DNA of 64,000 nt. Origin: Blakeslea trispora (lineage: Eukaryota > Mucoromycota > Mucoromycetes > Mucorales > Choanephoraceae). The stretch is from NCBI GenBank assembly GCA_025331445.1, contig JAIWNE010000053.1, positions 124,001 to 188,000 of the forward strand. Direction: 5' to 3'. Positions 1 to 12,500 of the stretch are shown here, one piece after another. The stretch's first letter is position 1. Each line of letters starts with the position of its first letter. The position numbers were made by a program, and so were the translations under genes. The notes under the pieces were generated by a model, which was not told the DNA's origin, ran no database searches, and saw only the letters and a program-made list of their open reading frames with translations.

Positions 1-584
1 AGGTTCACCCAAAGGCTTCCATGAAATCCAACAAATAATACTAGCAAACCACAACAAGCTGCAGAACCCACCAAAGAAATAATCAAAAATCTTTTTGAGC
101 CAGTTGCTTGGGGGAGGAGAAATGACATTCTTTCCGTACTCATTCACGCGAGCGATAGCCTGGGTTGTTTCTAAGCCAAGATCTGTATTGGTTCTGTATT
201 GCTGAGTCAATTCAAGAAGTGAAAGCTTATGGTATGTGGCACTTGTCAAGTCTATTCAAATGTAGGGGGTTAGTTGTCAGAGTCCCTTTTGGACTATTCT
301 ATTCTGTTACCTTCAGCAAGATCTTTCTTTGATTTCTTGGTATGTTTCACACCTTTGGCTTGATTTTCAGAGACAGTAATGGAAAGAGTTCGATAAGCAA
401 TGATGGCATGACTGGCACTAGAAGGTGAGCGTCTGAGTCTTTTGTTTTTAGCAGCAACGCTTGCTTCATCTTTGTCAGTGATATAGCTGTTGGACTCTTG
501 TGAGCCTACAAACTGAACAGCTGTACTCGATTTATCTTCATGCTGCTCTACCATATTACTCATTTTCCCCTGAAATAGCAACAA
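1..584 (-). CDS. Type IIC (Na+/K+- or H+/K+-like) P-type ATPase, N-terminal part only
   Basis: The 5' end of a cation-pumping P-type ATPase that runs off the left edge. Exon 1 is 584..311 and exon 2 is 251..1, joined across a GTAACA..TAG intron. Exon 1 (start ATG at 584 or 563) is a hydrophilic, Lys/Ser-rich tail. Exon 2 carries the cation-ATPase N-terminal domain: HKLSLLELTQQYRTN, then NEYGKNVISPPPSNW and the first membrane helix FGGFCSLLWFASIICWISW. The N-x-L/I-x-P-P-P-x-x-x-W motif followed by FGGF..LLW is typical of Na,K/H,K-ATPase alpha subunits rather than of fungal ENA or PMA1 pumps. IIC pumps do occur in early-diverging fungi. The catalytic DKTG region is outside the window, so ion specificity cannot be judged. 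Confidence 0.8.
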
Positions 585-1980
585 GAGCTATAAAGACGAA
601 AGAGATGAAACAACACTATGAGTGATTCATGGTATTTATACAAGATAGTAAATGGAGCAAATAAATGTGCTTTGTGACTTGATCCATTGCTGCTATAGCG
701 TATATCACTCATGTATCAGTGTTACTCAACAAGTTGTTTCGCAACTTTTTTTTATTCGCTTTTTAGAAACAAATAGCGCAAGCTGTAACTTTTTCAGTTG
801 AAATCGATGCTCTCCCCCATTAGGCAGCTGAAAAAAAAAAAAAATCTTGGACCAGATGAGAGTTTTGTTATAAAATTAAGATCGAATAAGATAAATCCCT
901 CTATTTTTGTGTAACAAGCAAGAGTAAATCATGCTGCTGAGACTTTATCGCATCCCTTTTTTTTAAAGGTTAAAACAAGTAGGTTCACCATTTCATATAT
1001 ATAAACAAAGCTATCTGTTCTATTTCGTGGCTACTAATGAATTGACTTTAACATTTTGTGTTGTTGACAACAATAGTGTCTATATAAACACGATCCATTT
1101 TTTTTTCTTGGCTTTTCAATTTCATGCAACCATCTAACCTTAAAATTGAGCACATTTGTGTGTGTTTTTTTTTCTGTTTCCTCTTTGCGCTCATTGGACG
1201 AGCCAGTCTTTCAAATTCAACACATATAGATATAGATGCGTCTTTTATTTTTCCTGTACGAACGCAACACAAGTCAATTTGGTATTTAGTAGATTTATTA
1301 CTCTTAATAAGATAGACTCATTCTACAGCCACCTGATCAGGCTAGTAAGAAGGCTTGCCTTAAAACAAAGGTAACTTTGAGCATATATAGGTCATTTGTA
1401 AATTACCATAAAAATATCTCCAAAAGTTTTGCCAGGATGTTTATTCATAAACAATTACTGCTCTTCAAGAAACACAGACAAAGTAGACAAGCTAGCATCA
1501 TTAGATGACCTCTTTTTTCTTGCCAGTATTAAATTACTTTAAAGAGCAATAGTCATTTACAAGTAAACATCTTATCGACACTTTCTTCAGATTAAATCTG
1601 TGGTAAGGATCTTTTGTTTCTATTTACGTTTAGTATGCCACTCGTTTAAGATATAGCTGAGCAAGCTTATCTAAAAAAAAAGAATTCTAACCAAGTGTTT
1701 AGTATATGTTTACAAATAAAGTCGTGATCGCTCATCACACAATAGCCTAATTGAAAGAAATGTCTTAACAGATGGATGGCTGAGATAAGATGTTAATGGT
1801 AACACACTTGTACTGTTCATCTTTAAAGCAAAGACCCTTTACAGACCAATCCAGACTATGTCTTACAAACACTTTGAAATGACATTTTTATTTGTATGAT
1901 ACAAATACGCTGTTTTTGTGAGGGTGTTGTCTTAATTTAGCTTTTGTAAAATAGTCAATACGCAACTCCTATTGAAGCAA
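585..1980. other. Intergenic, no gene seen
   Basis: About 1.4 kb between the ATPase start and the 3' end of the SUMO ligase gene. It is AT-rich with poly-A/T runs (for example 831-844 and 1168-1175). Short open frames here have no recognisable content. The part next to 584 should hold the ATPase promoter, but no clear TATA box or other element can be assigned. Confidence 0.5.
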
Positions 1981-3515
1981 TCAATTGAACCACTGTTTTT
2001 TTTTTGTTAATCTATTAAATAAAACATGACTTACTTCAAAATCTTTTATGTGGACAAGACAGATAGGACAATACCAACGTCTGGTTTCTAAATGATGCTT
2101 GAAGAAAGCAGCAGCATCAAAGCAATTAGAATGACGACAATGTATACTTTTGGCAGGGTGTCGTATTCGTGTCTGAGAAATGACATCAATCAGTGAAACA
2201 AACTCTGTAAAACAAGTATTCTCAAATACGTCTGCATTGCTCAAGTAGGCCATAAACACATTCTCCAAGTTTTTCATTCTGTCTTTTATGTCGTCTGGTT
2301 GATGATATTGCTTCAGCAACTTGATAGCATCCTGCTGTGTCCTTAGAGGATATGTGCTTTTTTGAATGTTACGAGCAATGTGTTCTGTCATAGTTTGCAA
2401 ATAAAGTTCACATACCAACTACAGATGGTCAGGAATAAACAATACCAAGAAATCCCTCATCATCCCTACCTCTTCGATTGACTTTCTAGCCACAGAAGAT
2501 ATTGATATATGACTGATGTTTTGTTCTTCATGACCCACAAGCTCTACCTCTAAAACAACAGGGGATCTCCTTCTGTGAAATTTCCCCGACTGCCTGTTTG
2601 TTGAATCGGATAAAATAGGTCTTTTCGGTGAAGAATAACGATAGAATGTATCAGTGATATCCACATGCATAAATCCTTCCATGACTAAATTCTAAAAAAA
2701 TAGAAAACAATGAAGCAAATCAAACTATGATCTTATTATGTTTAACTCACTTCTTACTCTATGTTTTTCGCTCCAAACCTCTTGATGATTAAAGCGTAAA
2801 GAGTGACATAAAGGCTTTATCAAAGTACGAGTTGAATTCCAAAATAACAAGTGATATTCAATGGCACTTTGCTGGTTCTGATGAACAAACTGTGTTCGCT
2901 CCATTGATTTCCGAAATATTGACATTGGAATTTTGATTGAGCAGTTTTTGTTGTCTTGATGTTGCCAATCTACATCCGTACGATACACTTCATAGAGCCG
3001 ATCATATACTTCGGTCGTTGGAACTGAGTCATAGGCAAGAGGATCCACTTGCTTTGAGTCTTTTTTTCGACTGCATTGAAATGTTTAAATACAGAGTTGT
3101 ATCAAACCTTACAAGTAACTTACGATTCTCTGTAATCTGCATAGGCAATGTTCTTTGCTTTACATGCTGGATAGCCAGGATAGATGGTGTGTAACAGATA
3201 CTCTGCCAATTCGTGCGTTAGTAGAGAATGTACATCAGGCTCTTTATCATGTAGTAATTGATGATTCAGGAGATAGCTATAGATAGCCTCTAGTTTACGC
3301 TTTCTTAGACGAAAAAGACTAATAGGTATCTGTTTTTTTTTTGGTTAATGCAAGACTTTTTACTAGAGAGGTATAACCAAACTTACAATGCCTTGACTTA
3401 TAATGTCTTTCAAATGTCTAAGACCCACCAATTCTCCAATTTCTTGAGATTGCTTAATAGCCAATATATTTGGCTTTTGTCGTAGCTTCCTTCGTTTGTA
3501 ACATGTGATATTCAT
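1981..3515 (-). CDS. PIAS/Siz-type E3 SUMO-protein ligase (SP-RING)
   Basis: Probable SUMO E3 ligase. Five exons: 3515..3387, 3329..3124, 3070..2758 (or 2751), 2691 (or 2684)..2470, 2418..1981; about 435 aa. The alternative donor/acceptor pair for intron 3 (GTAAGA with TAG, or GTGAGT with a later TAG) is equally in frame. The N-terminus has a SAP-like helix pair (residues 25-60). The C-terminus has an SP-RING/MIZ finger: Cys and His in CRHSNCFD and then WYCPIC, spaced as in PIAS/Siz. The PINIT region between them is weakly visible. The chain stops about 25 residues after the finger, so it is shorter than yeast Siz1 (about 900 aa) and lacks the long C-terminal tail with SUMO-interacting motifs. 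Family call is solid; the substrate is unknown. Confidence 0.8.
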
Positions 3516-4429
3516 TGGCAGCTTTGAAAATGAAAGAAAGAAAGAAACAGAGTTTATTGAAACAATGGGGTTGTTTAGAGTACTTTTTATTTTATTGTCT
3601 CAATTCAGTGACTTTGACACTTGACGCATCAAAAAGGCTTTTTTAAATTGGGGAAACCAAAATAGGCAACATGACATCAGTACTGTACCAACAGCAAATC
3701 AGATCACAGGCTAGATATTATGAAATACTCAACCTATCCTTTATACCATATTCCTTATCAATATACTGAAGATTCAGTTACAAATTGCATTAAAGAGAAA
3801 TGAATTTTTTTACAAGACTGTCCAATTTCAAGCACAATAGCGACAATAGGTTACTTGCAAGTAGGCAGCAAGAACTCATATGAAACATATGATTGCACTG
3901 CACACTATTTAATGCAACTTATAAGGTAAGCTTTTAAAGACGGGACTGCTATTGAAAGGAAAGAGGCATTTACTCAATGCCAGCTTTATTATCAAACTGA
4001 GATGGAGATAATCAAAAAATAATTGGGCAGTTCAAAAGCTTTAATCAAACTGATTGCTTGCCATTTAAATACAGTAGGAAAGGAAAGTAACTTGCGAATA
4101 TTTAGAATAAAAACAATGAGAAAAGTTGATCGGCGATAGCAACATTAATCCTAACGGCTGTCTTTCCAATACAGAACTCTTGCCATTTTTCTTTACATTT
4201 AGAAACAGACAATCGTAACGTATAGTTACCTTTGCCTATTTTACATTGACCATAATAAATGGTAATCATCATTGGCTCACTCGCCTTGTTTTGTTGTTAG
4301 AAAGATGTACACATCTTATACCGCTAGTTTAATTCTATATTATGCCAATAATGAACTTGTATACTTGCACTAAATTTTCTTATCGTATGTAAAGACGTTG
4401 GAAGATAGTACATTTTTATTTCGAGGAGT
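3516..4429. other. Intergenic, no gene seen
   Basis: About 0.9 kb between two minus-strand genes. It should contain the promoter of the SUMO ligase gene and the 3' region of the reductase gene. No open frame of substance and no repeat was found. Confidence 0.5.
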
Positions 4430-5242
4430 TTACCAAACAAAAGGAATAAGATTCTTTCGATTGCGTAATGCGGTTTGTTCGTATTCACTTGTAAGGTTAG
4501 AAGTGTACCAATCTCTGGTCTTTTTGGCACGAACAGATAAATAGATGAATGGAAATGCCTTGAGTGTTAACGAAACAACATTCTGGCTAACCAGAATAAA
4601 GCCCAAGAAAGACAATTGTTCACCAAAATAATGGGGAGCAATCACATGATTGAATAGACCGCCTTGAGGAAGACTGTAAGAGGATCCCAGTTCCTGCTGG
4701 GTTGAGCTAGCCTTTGTACGCATCTTTCTAAGAAGCCAATGATGGTATCCATTGATGAACTCGCCCAAGATAAAGACAGCAATACCTATGGTCGTAAATG
4801 AATCAGAAAAGACATTGTCAGGCATCTGCTGTGTCACCATAAGATCCAAAAGAGTAGTGAGACTATAGGTAAACATAACAGAGAGCATTGTTTCGGTATT
4901 CGTAGTACTCTTGTATATATGAACAAAACTGACTTCAAATACACGTTTTGAGAAATGGAACAAGCTCATGAGATGAATAGTGTCAAAGTGTGTTTGATGG
5001 CCGAAAAGAGAAGGGGTTTTGACTAGCAAGCATATGATTACACTTGGTAGATATATACATATCATGGCCTTCCTGCTGGGTATTGTATCGAATTTGCGAC
5101 TACCAAACTTTGAATAAGGTGTTGTCTCACCAATGAGACCACCGAAAGCGGTAATGTTCAGTAGAATACCAAGTATTAATGTAGAGATTGAAAATAATGT
5201 CCATTCTGGTATATAAAAGCCGAGTAGAGAATTAGATTCCAT
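4430..5242 (-). CDS. Steroid 5-alpha-reductase-family membrane enzyme
   Basis: A 270-aa, single-exon, polytopic membrane protein of the 3-oxo-5-alpha-steroid 4-dehydrogenase family (SRD5A, TECR and polyprenal-reductase relatives), which reduces C=C bonds with NADPH in the ER membrane. Diagnostic features lie in the C-terminal half: GYHHWLLRKMR (about residue 165), GGLFNHVIAPHYFGE (about 195-210) and the closing RNRKNLIPFVW. The Gly-Gly-Leu-Phe...Pro-His-Tyr-Phe-Gly-Glu block and the final Arg-x-x-Leu-Ile-Pro-Phe are the family signature. Length fits SRD5A1/2-like proteins (about 260 aa). Whether the substrate is a sterol, a polyprenal or an enoyl-CoA cannot be told. It starts at ATG 5242 and has no in-frame extension. 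Confidence 0.85.
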   Translation of the reverse strand: MESNSLLGFYIPEWTLFSISTLILGILLNITAFGGLIGETTPYSKFGSRKFDTIPSRKAMICIYLPSVIICLLVKTPSLFGHQTHFDTIHLMSLFHFSKRVFEVSFVHIYKSTTNTETMLSVMFTYSLTTLLDLMVTQQMPDNVFSDSFTTIGIAVFILGEFINGYHHWLLRKMRTKASSTQQELGSSYSLPQGGLFNHVIAPHYFGEQLSFLGFILVSQNVVSLTLKAFPFIYLSVRAKKTRDWYTSNLTSEYEQTALRNRKNLIPFVW

Positions 5243-6904
5243 GTTATTGTTGTATACAAAATTGAAAAGAGTCAGTTGAAGAATGACTCCAAAAAAAAAG
5301 AGAGAGAGCCAAAGGATTAGATAAAATGAGAGTGAAAAAGATATTAAAATACAACTTATAAATGAAAATCATTATGTAATTGTACTATCAAAACGATATT
5401 TTAATGTATGTCATTTTCCTGTCTTTTTTGTTGTTGTTGTTGCACCATAATTTTTGACAGTCCATTAAACACATATCGCATTCTTTTGTTTATTCTCATA
5501 CATACTCATCAATTATATCGCTAGATGAGCAAAGACAAAGAAAAATAAAAGGGGGGGCCTTTGTTGAGACTTGAGAAAGAAAATAAAGTCCCCCCCTCAC
5601 CACCTAAAAGATAACTGTCAGTACCCTTGCTTCCTAAACTACTAAACTCAAGAAAAGAAAAAAGTCAAAATAGGATGTGACAACCACGTTATGAATTAAT
5701 TAAAGTTAGCTTACTTTGCAGATGGATGTTCCGTAGCCTTCTATTTACTTTGCTCTATTTCTTTATTTGATATATTTCCATTCATTGGCTAGCAACCAAA
5801 AGAGACAACACATATGAAACAAGTGATGTTGATAACCTAAAATGGGTATGACATTATGCTGTTGTCTAAAGTAGCAACTCGTTTAGGCATTTTGTGTAAT
5901 TTAATAATTATCATTGGACGGATTTTCAAGGCAGGAGCCAATGAATGAGAAAACATGTATACTAACCTTAGATTGTTTCTTCAGACTTTAGTATTAATTT
6001 TTAATATAATAAATTTAAATAATAAGAAAAGAGCTAATAATAATGCCTTTCATCTCTAGTGTGTGTGTAGAATTCTGCAATGATTGAAATTCGTATTTTT
6101 TTGCTCAAGTGTTGCATTTAGAAAACACATACTCTTGCATGTTTGTTTATCAAAGTACTACTCAGCTATCTGTAGAGTGTATACCAAATCATCTGAGACT
6201 AACCTAATCGAGTAGCATTGATTTATAGCTGTGAGAGAGAGAGAGCTAAAGAAACATCTAGTGTTTGCTCTTGTAGGGTCATCAATGGCATCTATTGCTA
6301 TATTGCAGATGAATTTACAAATACATTTGAGCAGGTTATTTTGCTTCACTTTTTCTTGCTAACGAAATTTCGAAATACGCAAAGGCATTTCAAGGTCAAT
6401 TATTCGAATGTGAACAAAGACTTCAATTTGATTGCTAAAGGTAGTCCAATGAGCTTAAATCCGCTTTCTACATAATGGTCTTATTTTTCCTTACAATCAG
6501 TTGTTATTATTATGCACATTTGGAGGCAATCACCTCAATTGACTGGTATTTGATAAATCACAGTGTACGCTTGAATGCAACTTTATCCATCCAAGTATAT
6601 TAACTTGAGCTGACAAGATCACACACTTTTGCTGTTGTACTATGACTGTGTTGACTCAACGTTATATTTCAGCACTTGCATATGTTCGATTATTCAAGAT
6701 CAAATGTTAAATAAACCCCCCGTGCTTTAATTTATCACTTCACTAGAGCTAAAAAGCACAAACAATGCCCACTATGGTTAGAGATGCAACCGATATCAAA
6801 AGCTAGAATATTTAAGCGCCATGGCTTTGTATATGGTTTATTGTTTGTTGTAAGAAAAAGGGAGGGATTGTACATCTCTTATAAAGCAAAATAAGCCAAG
6901 CAAT
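5243..6904. other. Intergenic, no gene seen
   Basis: About 1.7 kb upstream of the reductase gene. It contains homopolymer runs, a (TTG)n-like tract near 5427-5441 and G7/C7 runs at 5551-5595. Overlapping short frames near 6158-6475 lie on both strands with no family resemblance and were not accepted as genes. Confidence 0.5.
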
Positions 6905-7711
6905 TTAGTTTTTGGCATGATCTGCTACCATAATAACAGCACTTGGAACTGGTTCTCCTTCCAACTTCAACTGCCATCCGGTTTCAGTTTCATAAGCTGT
7001 TCCATATTGGCTGGAACCACTGATGGTATCAGCATAAACCCAATTGAAAGGCTGGCTATTTTCTGACTGAACAACAAGCCAATACAACTTGGATTTCTTT
7101 AATACAACAACTTCATCAGGCTTCCATTCAAGAACGCCAAACATATCGTCCTGACTCATGTCATCATCTTGGTTGTTGTTGATTGAAACAGTCTCAACAC
7201 ATTTGTTTGTATCAGGTACTTGAGCATGATTACTCGCCTTGGAAGCACAGATTGATAGCTTTCCCTGGATGTGATTTTTAGTTGTTGAACTGGCTACAGG
7301 AATCTGGACAGAGACAAGATGAACGTGACGATTAGGAAAGATTCTGTCCCACCAACTTTCACCACCTGCCAGATGTAGACTGCGGCTCATGCTTATTTCT
7401 TTGAAATTCTCAGGGTTGGGAGAAAATGCAATGGCTGCGGCTTTGTCTGACTGAATGGGCAAACCAGATATGTTGTCAATAGGAGGAAAGCCTGTATGCA
7501 AGATGATACGGGGATTCGTACTCTCATTACTGCTGTTATAGGTTGTTACGTGTGCTTTATCTCGATTTCTGATAGAGGGACACACAAGATGGATCAGGAG
7601 GGCCAGAATTCCAATAGAAGACAGCAATCGGAGAAATAGCTTGCAGCGTCTTCTTTTTGTCTTTTGTCGAATAATCTGTTCTTCAACACTGTATTTCTCA
7701 TCCAATCTCAT
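6905..7711 (-). CDS. Type II membrane protein, function unknown
   Basis: I do not recognise a named gene. From ATG 7711 the protein has 268 aa: a basic cytoplasmic tail (KTKRRRCKLFLRLL), one membrane helix (about residues 26-45), then an extracytoplasmic part of about 210 aa with several N-x-S/T sites. The C-terminal half has a beta-rich look with the pattern KSKLYWLVVQ, QPFNWVYAD and GWQLKLEG, reminiscent of the 'choice-of-anchor'/carbohydrate-binding-like domains of secreted bacterial proteins; this is a resemblance, not an assignment. A CAG acceptor sits just upstream (TCATCAG at about 7735), so a small upstream exon is possible. It lies head-to-tail with the membrane protein gene at 7791-8477. 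Confidence 0.6.
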   Translation of the reverse strand: MRLDEKYSVEEQIIRQKTKRRRCKLFLRLLSSIGILALLIHLVCPSIRNRDKAHVTTYNSSNESTNPRIILHTGFPPIDNISGLPIQSDKAAAIAFSPNPENFKEISMSRSLHLAGGESWWDRIFPNRHVHLVSVQIPVASSTTKNHIQGKLSICASKASNHAQVPDTNKCVETVSINNNQDDDMSQDDMFGVLEWKPDEVVVLKKSKLYWLVVQSENSQPFNWVYADTISGSSQYGTAYETETGWQLKLEGEPVPSAVIMVADHAKN

Positions 7712-7790
7712 GTTGGGTTTGTACGTAAACTGATGAAAAAAAAAAAGAAAGAAAGAAAGAGATAAATACCTAATAGACTGTTTCATCCCT

Positions 7791-8477
7791 TCAAAAAAAA
7801 AAAAAGACTCGAGTCACATGAGAATAACAATGCAGATGGTAAGTTTCATGTGATAGGCCAGAAATAAGATCAATCTTTGGCACTGCTAAAGGATTCATCT
7901 GTTCCAGCTTATAATTTGGACAAAACAAGAACAAAAAAAAAAAAAATCTAAATTTGAAGGGGTGAAAAGTGGTATCCATCAAACCAGAAAGAAGCATGAA
8001 ATTTCTAAAATAGGTTTTAGCAGTGCAGCTTGGAATGATTAGCCACACGGTCATGCAGAAGGGCGCCATCACGGGGAGGGCAAAAGCAACTGGTAGGATT
8101 GCCCAAAGTACCAAATCAGTTTCCAACCAGTCCTTGGGAACTGAAGGGGATAGAAATGAAACTTTTAGGCTGCTTGATTCATTTACTACCAAGCCATCTC
8201 AACTATCACCTTTAAGCTCTTCCAGGCTACTTTTCTCAAGACAGTCCTTTGTCTTATTTACGCATCCCTCTCTCCAGACAGAAAGAAGACTGTGTTTAGA
8301 TTTTACCTTATATTCTTCTTCAGGTTTTATATTCAGCTTTGCAGTAGTCTGGTTTATGTCTGGAGTATAGGCCAAGGAAGTCTTAACCATCGACCACACC
8401 TTCTCGACCGACTGCAGCTCGCAATGGCATGGTGTCTTTGTGACAATATTGCAATCATACCCTATTGACAAGGTCAT
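7791..8477 (-). CDS. Hypothetical membrane protein, 3' end unresolved
   Basis: Not recognised. Exon 1 is 8477..8210, joined by a 69-bp GTGATA..CAG intron to an exon starting at 8140 in the same frame, giving a continuous reading through the join (..LEELKVPKDWLETDLVLW..). The first 90 residues are hydrophilic with several Cys (PCHCE, EGCVNKTKDC) and N-glycosylation sites, so may be lumenal. They are followed by a strongly hydrophobic stretch (LVLWAILPVAFALPVMAPF) and a second one soon after. Beyond about 7990 the frame enters a poly-Phe stretch coded by a T-rich tract, which may be an intron; the true 3' end is uncertain. No upstream exon could be fixed. Confidence 0.45.
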
Positions 8478-8919
8478 AGCATGCGTAAATAGGGCTTATT
8501 TTTAACTCTTTTTTTTTTAAACAAGGTCTTTTGTTATCCTCATACATTTACCATCTGTCCTTGCTGAACCATTCAATCTTCTTTTTTTTTTTGCTACATG
8601 TGGTAGGAACAGGGTTCATTTTGTGCTTATGATATTCAACATTGGTATCAGGATGATGATTGATATTTCTGCCGATACCTTGCTTGTTATCTAGGCTTCA
8701 CTTAAAGAGTTCTTCTTGATATATCAATATCGTAACTGTCTTTCAGAGCTGTTTTGATAGCCTTCACAGTCATTAGACATCTTATTTTTATTTGTTTATT
8801 TTCTGTAATTAGAGGTATTCAACTACAAAGAAATCGTATTCGAGTTTCTATAGAGGTTGTCCAATTTAGCCATATAGCAATTGACAACAATACTTGTAGG
8901 ACTAGATGAACAACATTAG
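8478..8919. other. Intergenic, no gene seen
   Basis: About 440 bp. T-rich tract at 8510-8520 and 8581-8593. Nothing recognisable. Confidence 0.4.
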
Positions 8920-9598
8920 TTAAACAAATAAGTCAAGACAGTAGTCTAATCTTTCAGTTAGATAGGCAACAAGATGTTCTTTATTACACCTCTGAATCTT
9001 GACTTGAGAGTATGCAGAGAATAGTTCTGCAGTTGAACTCGCTGCCCCCTCCAGATAACTTTTAATGACTAAAGTGGCTTCCTTAGTGGGAAGAAGAGCT
9101 GTCATTATTTGAGAGTCCAGGCTTTTTAGCCTAGAAATTGAATTCAAACAACCCAAAATTGCTATTTCCATATTTTAAGGCTGCTTTTGCATTTAGCTGT
9201 GTCGAATCTTTTCTGGTTACTTTAGGAACATACAAATGATTGGTATTGGCCATGATGGCAACATCAACAGGGATTGCCAATGACTACTCTGATTAAATCG
9301 TTTACACAGTTCAATCTTCTCATTTACTAGCAATACAAACAAACGAGGATCAATGAAGATACTAAAGACTAATGTAGGTAAAAAGTAGTGCATCAATATC
9401 ATTGGCTTCTTTCTTCAGCTTAAAGATTCTGTCAGAAAAAAAAAGAAACAGATGATATCTTTGAACAAGAGAAATAAACACATACTTTATCGAATAAAGC
9501 CCAACAAAACTGAGTGCAAAAGGCTTACACATGCTATAAAGCTGTACATAGTTGAACATTTCATCAAAATGAAGCCTCTTGCTGGTCTGGGTCTATTG
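8920..9598 (-). pseudogene. Exon-like fragments of an unrecognised gene, probably a relic
   Basis: Three minus-strand blocks look like exons. The first, about 9590-9487, follows a CAATAG acceptor and reads TSKRLHFDEMFNYVQLYSM. The second, about 9425-9370, reads FKLKKEANDIDALLFTYI after a GACAG acceptor. The third (9171..8920) reads 83 residues to a stop. The first two join in frame across a GTATGT..CAG intron. The join to the third is not convincing, since a short stop-bearing stretch intervenes and the introns needed are only about 40 bp. No family is recognised. Either a real gene with unusual small introns or a decayed gene. Confidence 0.25.
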
Positions 9599-12500
9599 AA
9601 AAATGAATGCACACAAAGATGAGATCAGAGACTATCTTTAGCTGAGTCTGTAAATCAAGTGCATAATCTCTTTTTCATTGATATTATTCACTGCAATTCT
9701 GATTTGTAGTGTATCGAATTGCATGCGGGTGTCATTGTGTGACAGTTATAGTAACTTGTTTCCTTTGAAAGTATTCGGGAAAACGGCCTAACCAAAAAAG
9801 GTAACTATAATGCGTCAGCTTTCCTTCCCTAAAAGAAAAAAAAAGGAAGACAAAGAAATAAACAAACTCTAAACAAGTCAGCCAAATTCTAGTAAGATCA
9901 ATGCCCTGTCGTATGGCTTATCTTTAGACAGCTAAGTGTAGAGCTTTATTTATAGGTGAACAAGATAAGAGGGAATGATTCAAGGCCAGAAAGAAAGGTA
10001 TTCTTGTTCAAGATCAGAGTGCTTGAATTTCTGTGACAACAATCCAGCCAAATTGAATAATAAAATGATAACAGCTGCAAAAACTTGCTTCAAGCTGCTC
10101 AACCCTTAGAATAAACTGTGAAACAAAACTAAATGGTTGCTAGTAGTGGTTCTTTGTATTTTGATCCATTCTATCTCTTTGCTCATTGTTGATACCCATT
10201 GCTCATTGTAAAGTGATGTATTTCAAACAATACAGTTGTCACAAATGGGTATTTGCCAATGCTTGATATTCAGGAACCTATGCTTTAGGACAGTAGTCAA
10301 TTCTCTCTCTCTCTTGCTTCTGGTTGAGTTGATGTCAAGTAGAGTGTTATATGTGGTGACTCAGCTTTGGTTGAAGTCACGTTTGGCAACATTAAAACAT
10401 GGTCACTGCTAAAGAAAATAGCTTACAAGAAACACTTGATGGATCTCGTTTGGACAGCTTGATTGTAAGTTGTATTTATCTTACCACTGGTCATTTCAAA
10501 TCCAGCAACTGCTGTACAACATAGCCTGGATCAGGAGCATGTAAGAAGACCATCATTCAACATTGATGTTACAGCTATCAACTGATACAGTCATAAGCAT
10601 AGATACAGCAACAGTTTCTGGTTCTAAAGAAAGAAAAAGAGACGTTTGGTCCCATTAGATTAGAAGATCATGATTGAATTCGATATAGTCACAAAAGAAG
10701 CAAGCGAAATGTCAAGGCTAATAAACGTTTGCTGCTTCTTAGTCAGAGAACCTTTGGCTTTAATAATAACAAAAAGAAAGCATCCACAACTGTCAAACTC
10801 AATAGGATGTAATAAAAAGAAAACAATGACTATATGTCTTCCTTACACTCTGGTAAAATAAATAAATAAACTAAATAGATTGGGGGAAAGGAATCTCAGA
10901 ACTGTGGTACAGGCTTTAGGTTACCACTGGTCCCAATCTATCCTATTGCGGTCAAAATTCGATCTGACAATATTAAACAATGTTGTGCTTGCTGTATTGT
11001 TCTGGCAAGCGAGACGCATGTCCCTTTTTTTTTTGTTTCTTGGAGCATATAAACTACTCACAATCATATAGATTCTGATTTGAATGAAAGCATAAAACTC
11101 AGCTATTCTTCTTTCTGGAGTCATCAGATGATATAGCGCAGAAGCAGTAAACATTTTCTAGATTTTTATTTATTTTATACCAGCAATAATGGTGACACCA
11201 CTCACAACTTTTGTAGTGCCTGTAACGGTGAGAATTTTCTTTGTTGCTCTTTCTGCAATTTCTTTTTTTTTCTTCTTTATTTTGGCTTTCATAACACACT
11301 TTTGAATTAAATAATGTCAGATCACGTGGTTTTCTGTTTATCTTTTTTCGATTTCTTTACGTTGAAGTGTCTACATGTCGTTCAGGAGAATAATGATAAA
11401 CCAGAGTTTGATTTATGAAAGCGATGGTAGCTGTCAAGTAAGAATTGCGAATAAAGCTACCAGTGCTAAATCACTCTGACTTTTTTTATATATATCATGT
11501 CTCCTTTCTATTGTTTCGGTTTGTGTATGTACTTTATTTAAAAAAAAAAAAGATGTTTCAAGTCTATTTTCTTGCAGGAGAATAGCTGCTTTTTCTTCCT
11601 TTCTTTCTAGCATTAAACTATATTTGCGCAGACTAGATAACTAAGCCTTTTCATCATCAGTGTTTTCCTCTGTTGAATTTATCCTATTTATATCTGAAGT
11701 TGAATTTTATGATTTATTGTAAAAGAGAAAAGAAAAAATTTTCTGTGATGTCCACTATTTTCGATTCGGCCCATTGATTTAGCCATCCTAATCATAGTTT
11801 ACAGAAATCCCCGTAGTAACCGTGTAACCATAGAAACAAATTATGAACAACGATAGAGGAAACTAAGTTCATAGTTGGTATCGGATCACATTTTGCCATT
11901 CGGCACTCATAATGCGGACAGTACTTTTTTTTTTTGAAAAAAAAAGAAAAAAAAGATGAAGCTGAGATTGATTAGTAATGGAAGCTATTTTCTTGTTTTT
12001 TTTTCTATAAGTCGAATGTATTTACATATAAAGACAATGATACCAAAGAACTGAATAAAAAAGAAAATTGAAAATTCTTAAAATAGCTTGGTAGAAAGGA
12101 GAAAAAATAAAGGGGGGGGGAAAGCATGATGTTTATTCTAATGTTTTGGGATAGAGCGGATGATTCGGCACGACCGGCACAATTGTAAATGTTGTACATT
12201 GGCTGCCCTTCTTGAATCCCCGCTCATTATCGGTTAAAGTATAACAAGATGACTCTATTTCTTCTTTTATTGTATGTATATACTTTGGCGCGTTTAATTG
12301 TGATGGAAAAATCCAAGCTGTAATGGTTTTATCTTGTGATTATCTATCATTTCGTATCTCGGGGGTGGTTTAGAAATGACAGGCAAGTTGCGTTATGCTG
12401 TTCATGTTTTTTTTTATGCTGTCATTTAAAAAAGTGACTCATGTGCAATAGGAGCCACCTAAAATGGAAATAGCGGTAAATCAGTAGCAAGTTTTTTTTT

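Noticed and set aside
10880..11299. Overlapping small frames on both strands
   Set aside because: Attempts to join them need introns under 30 bp; no family resemblance.
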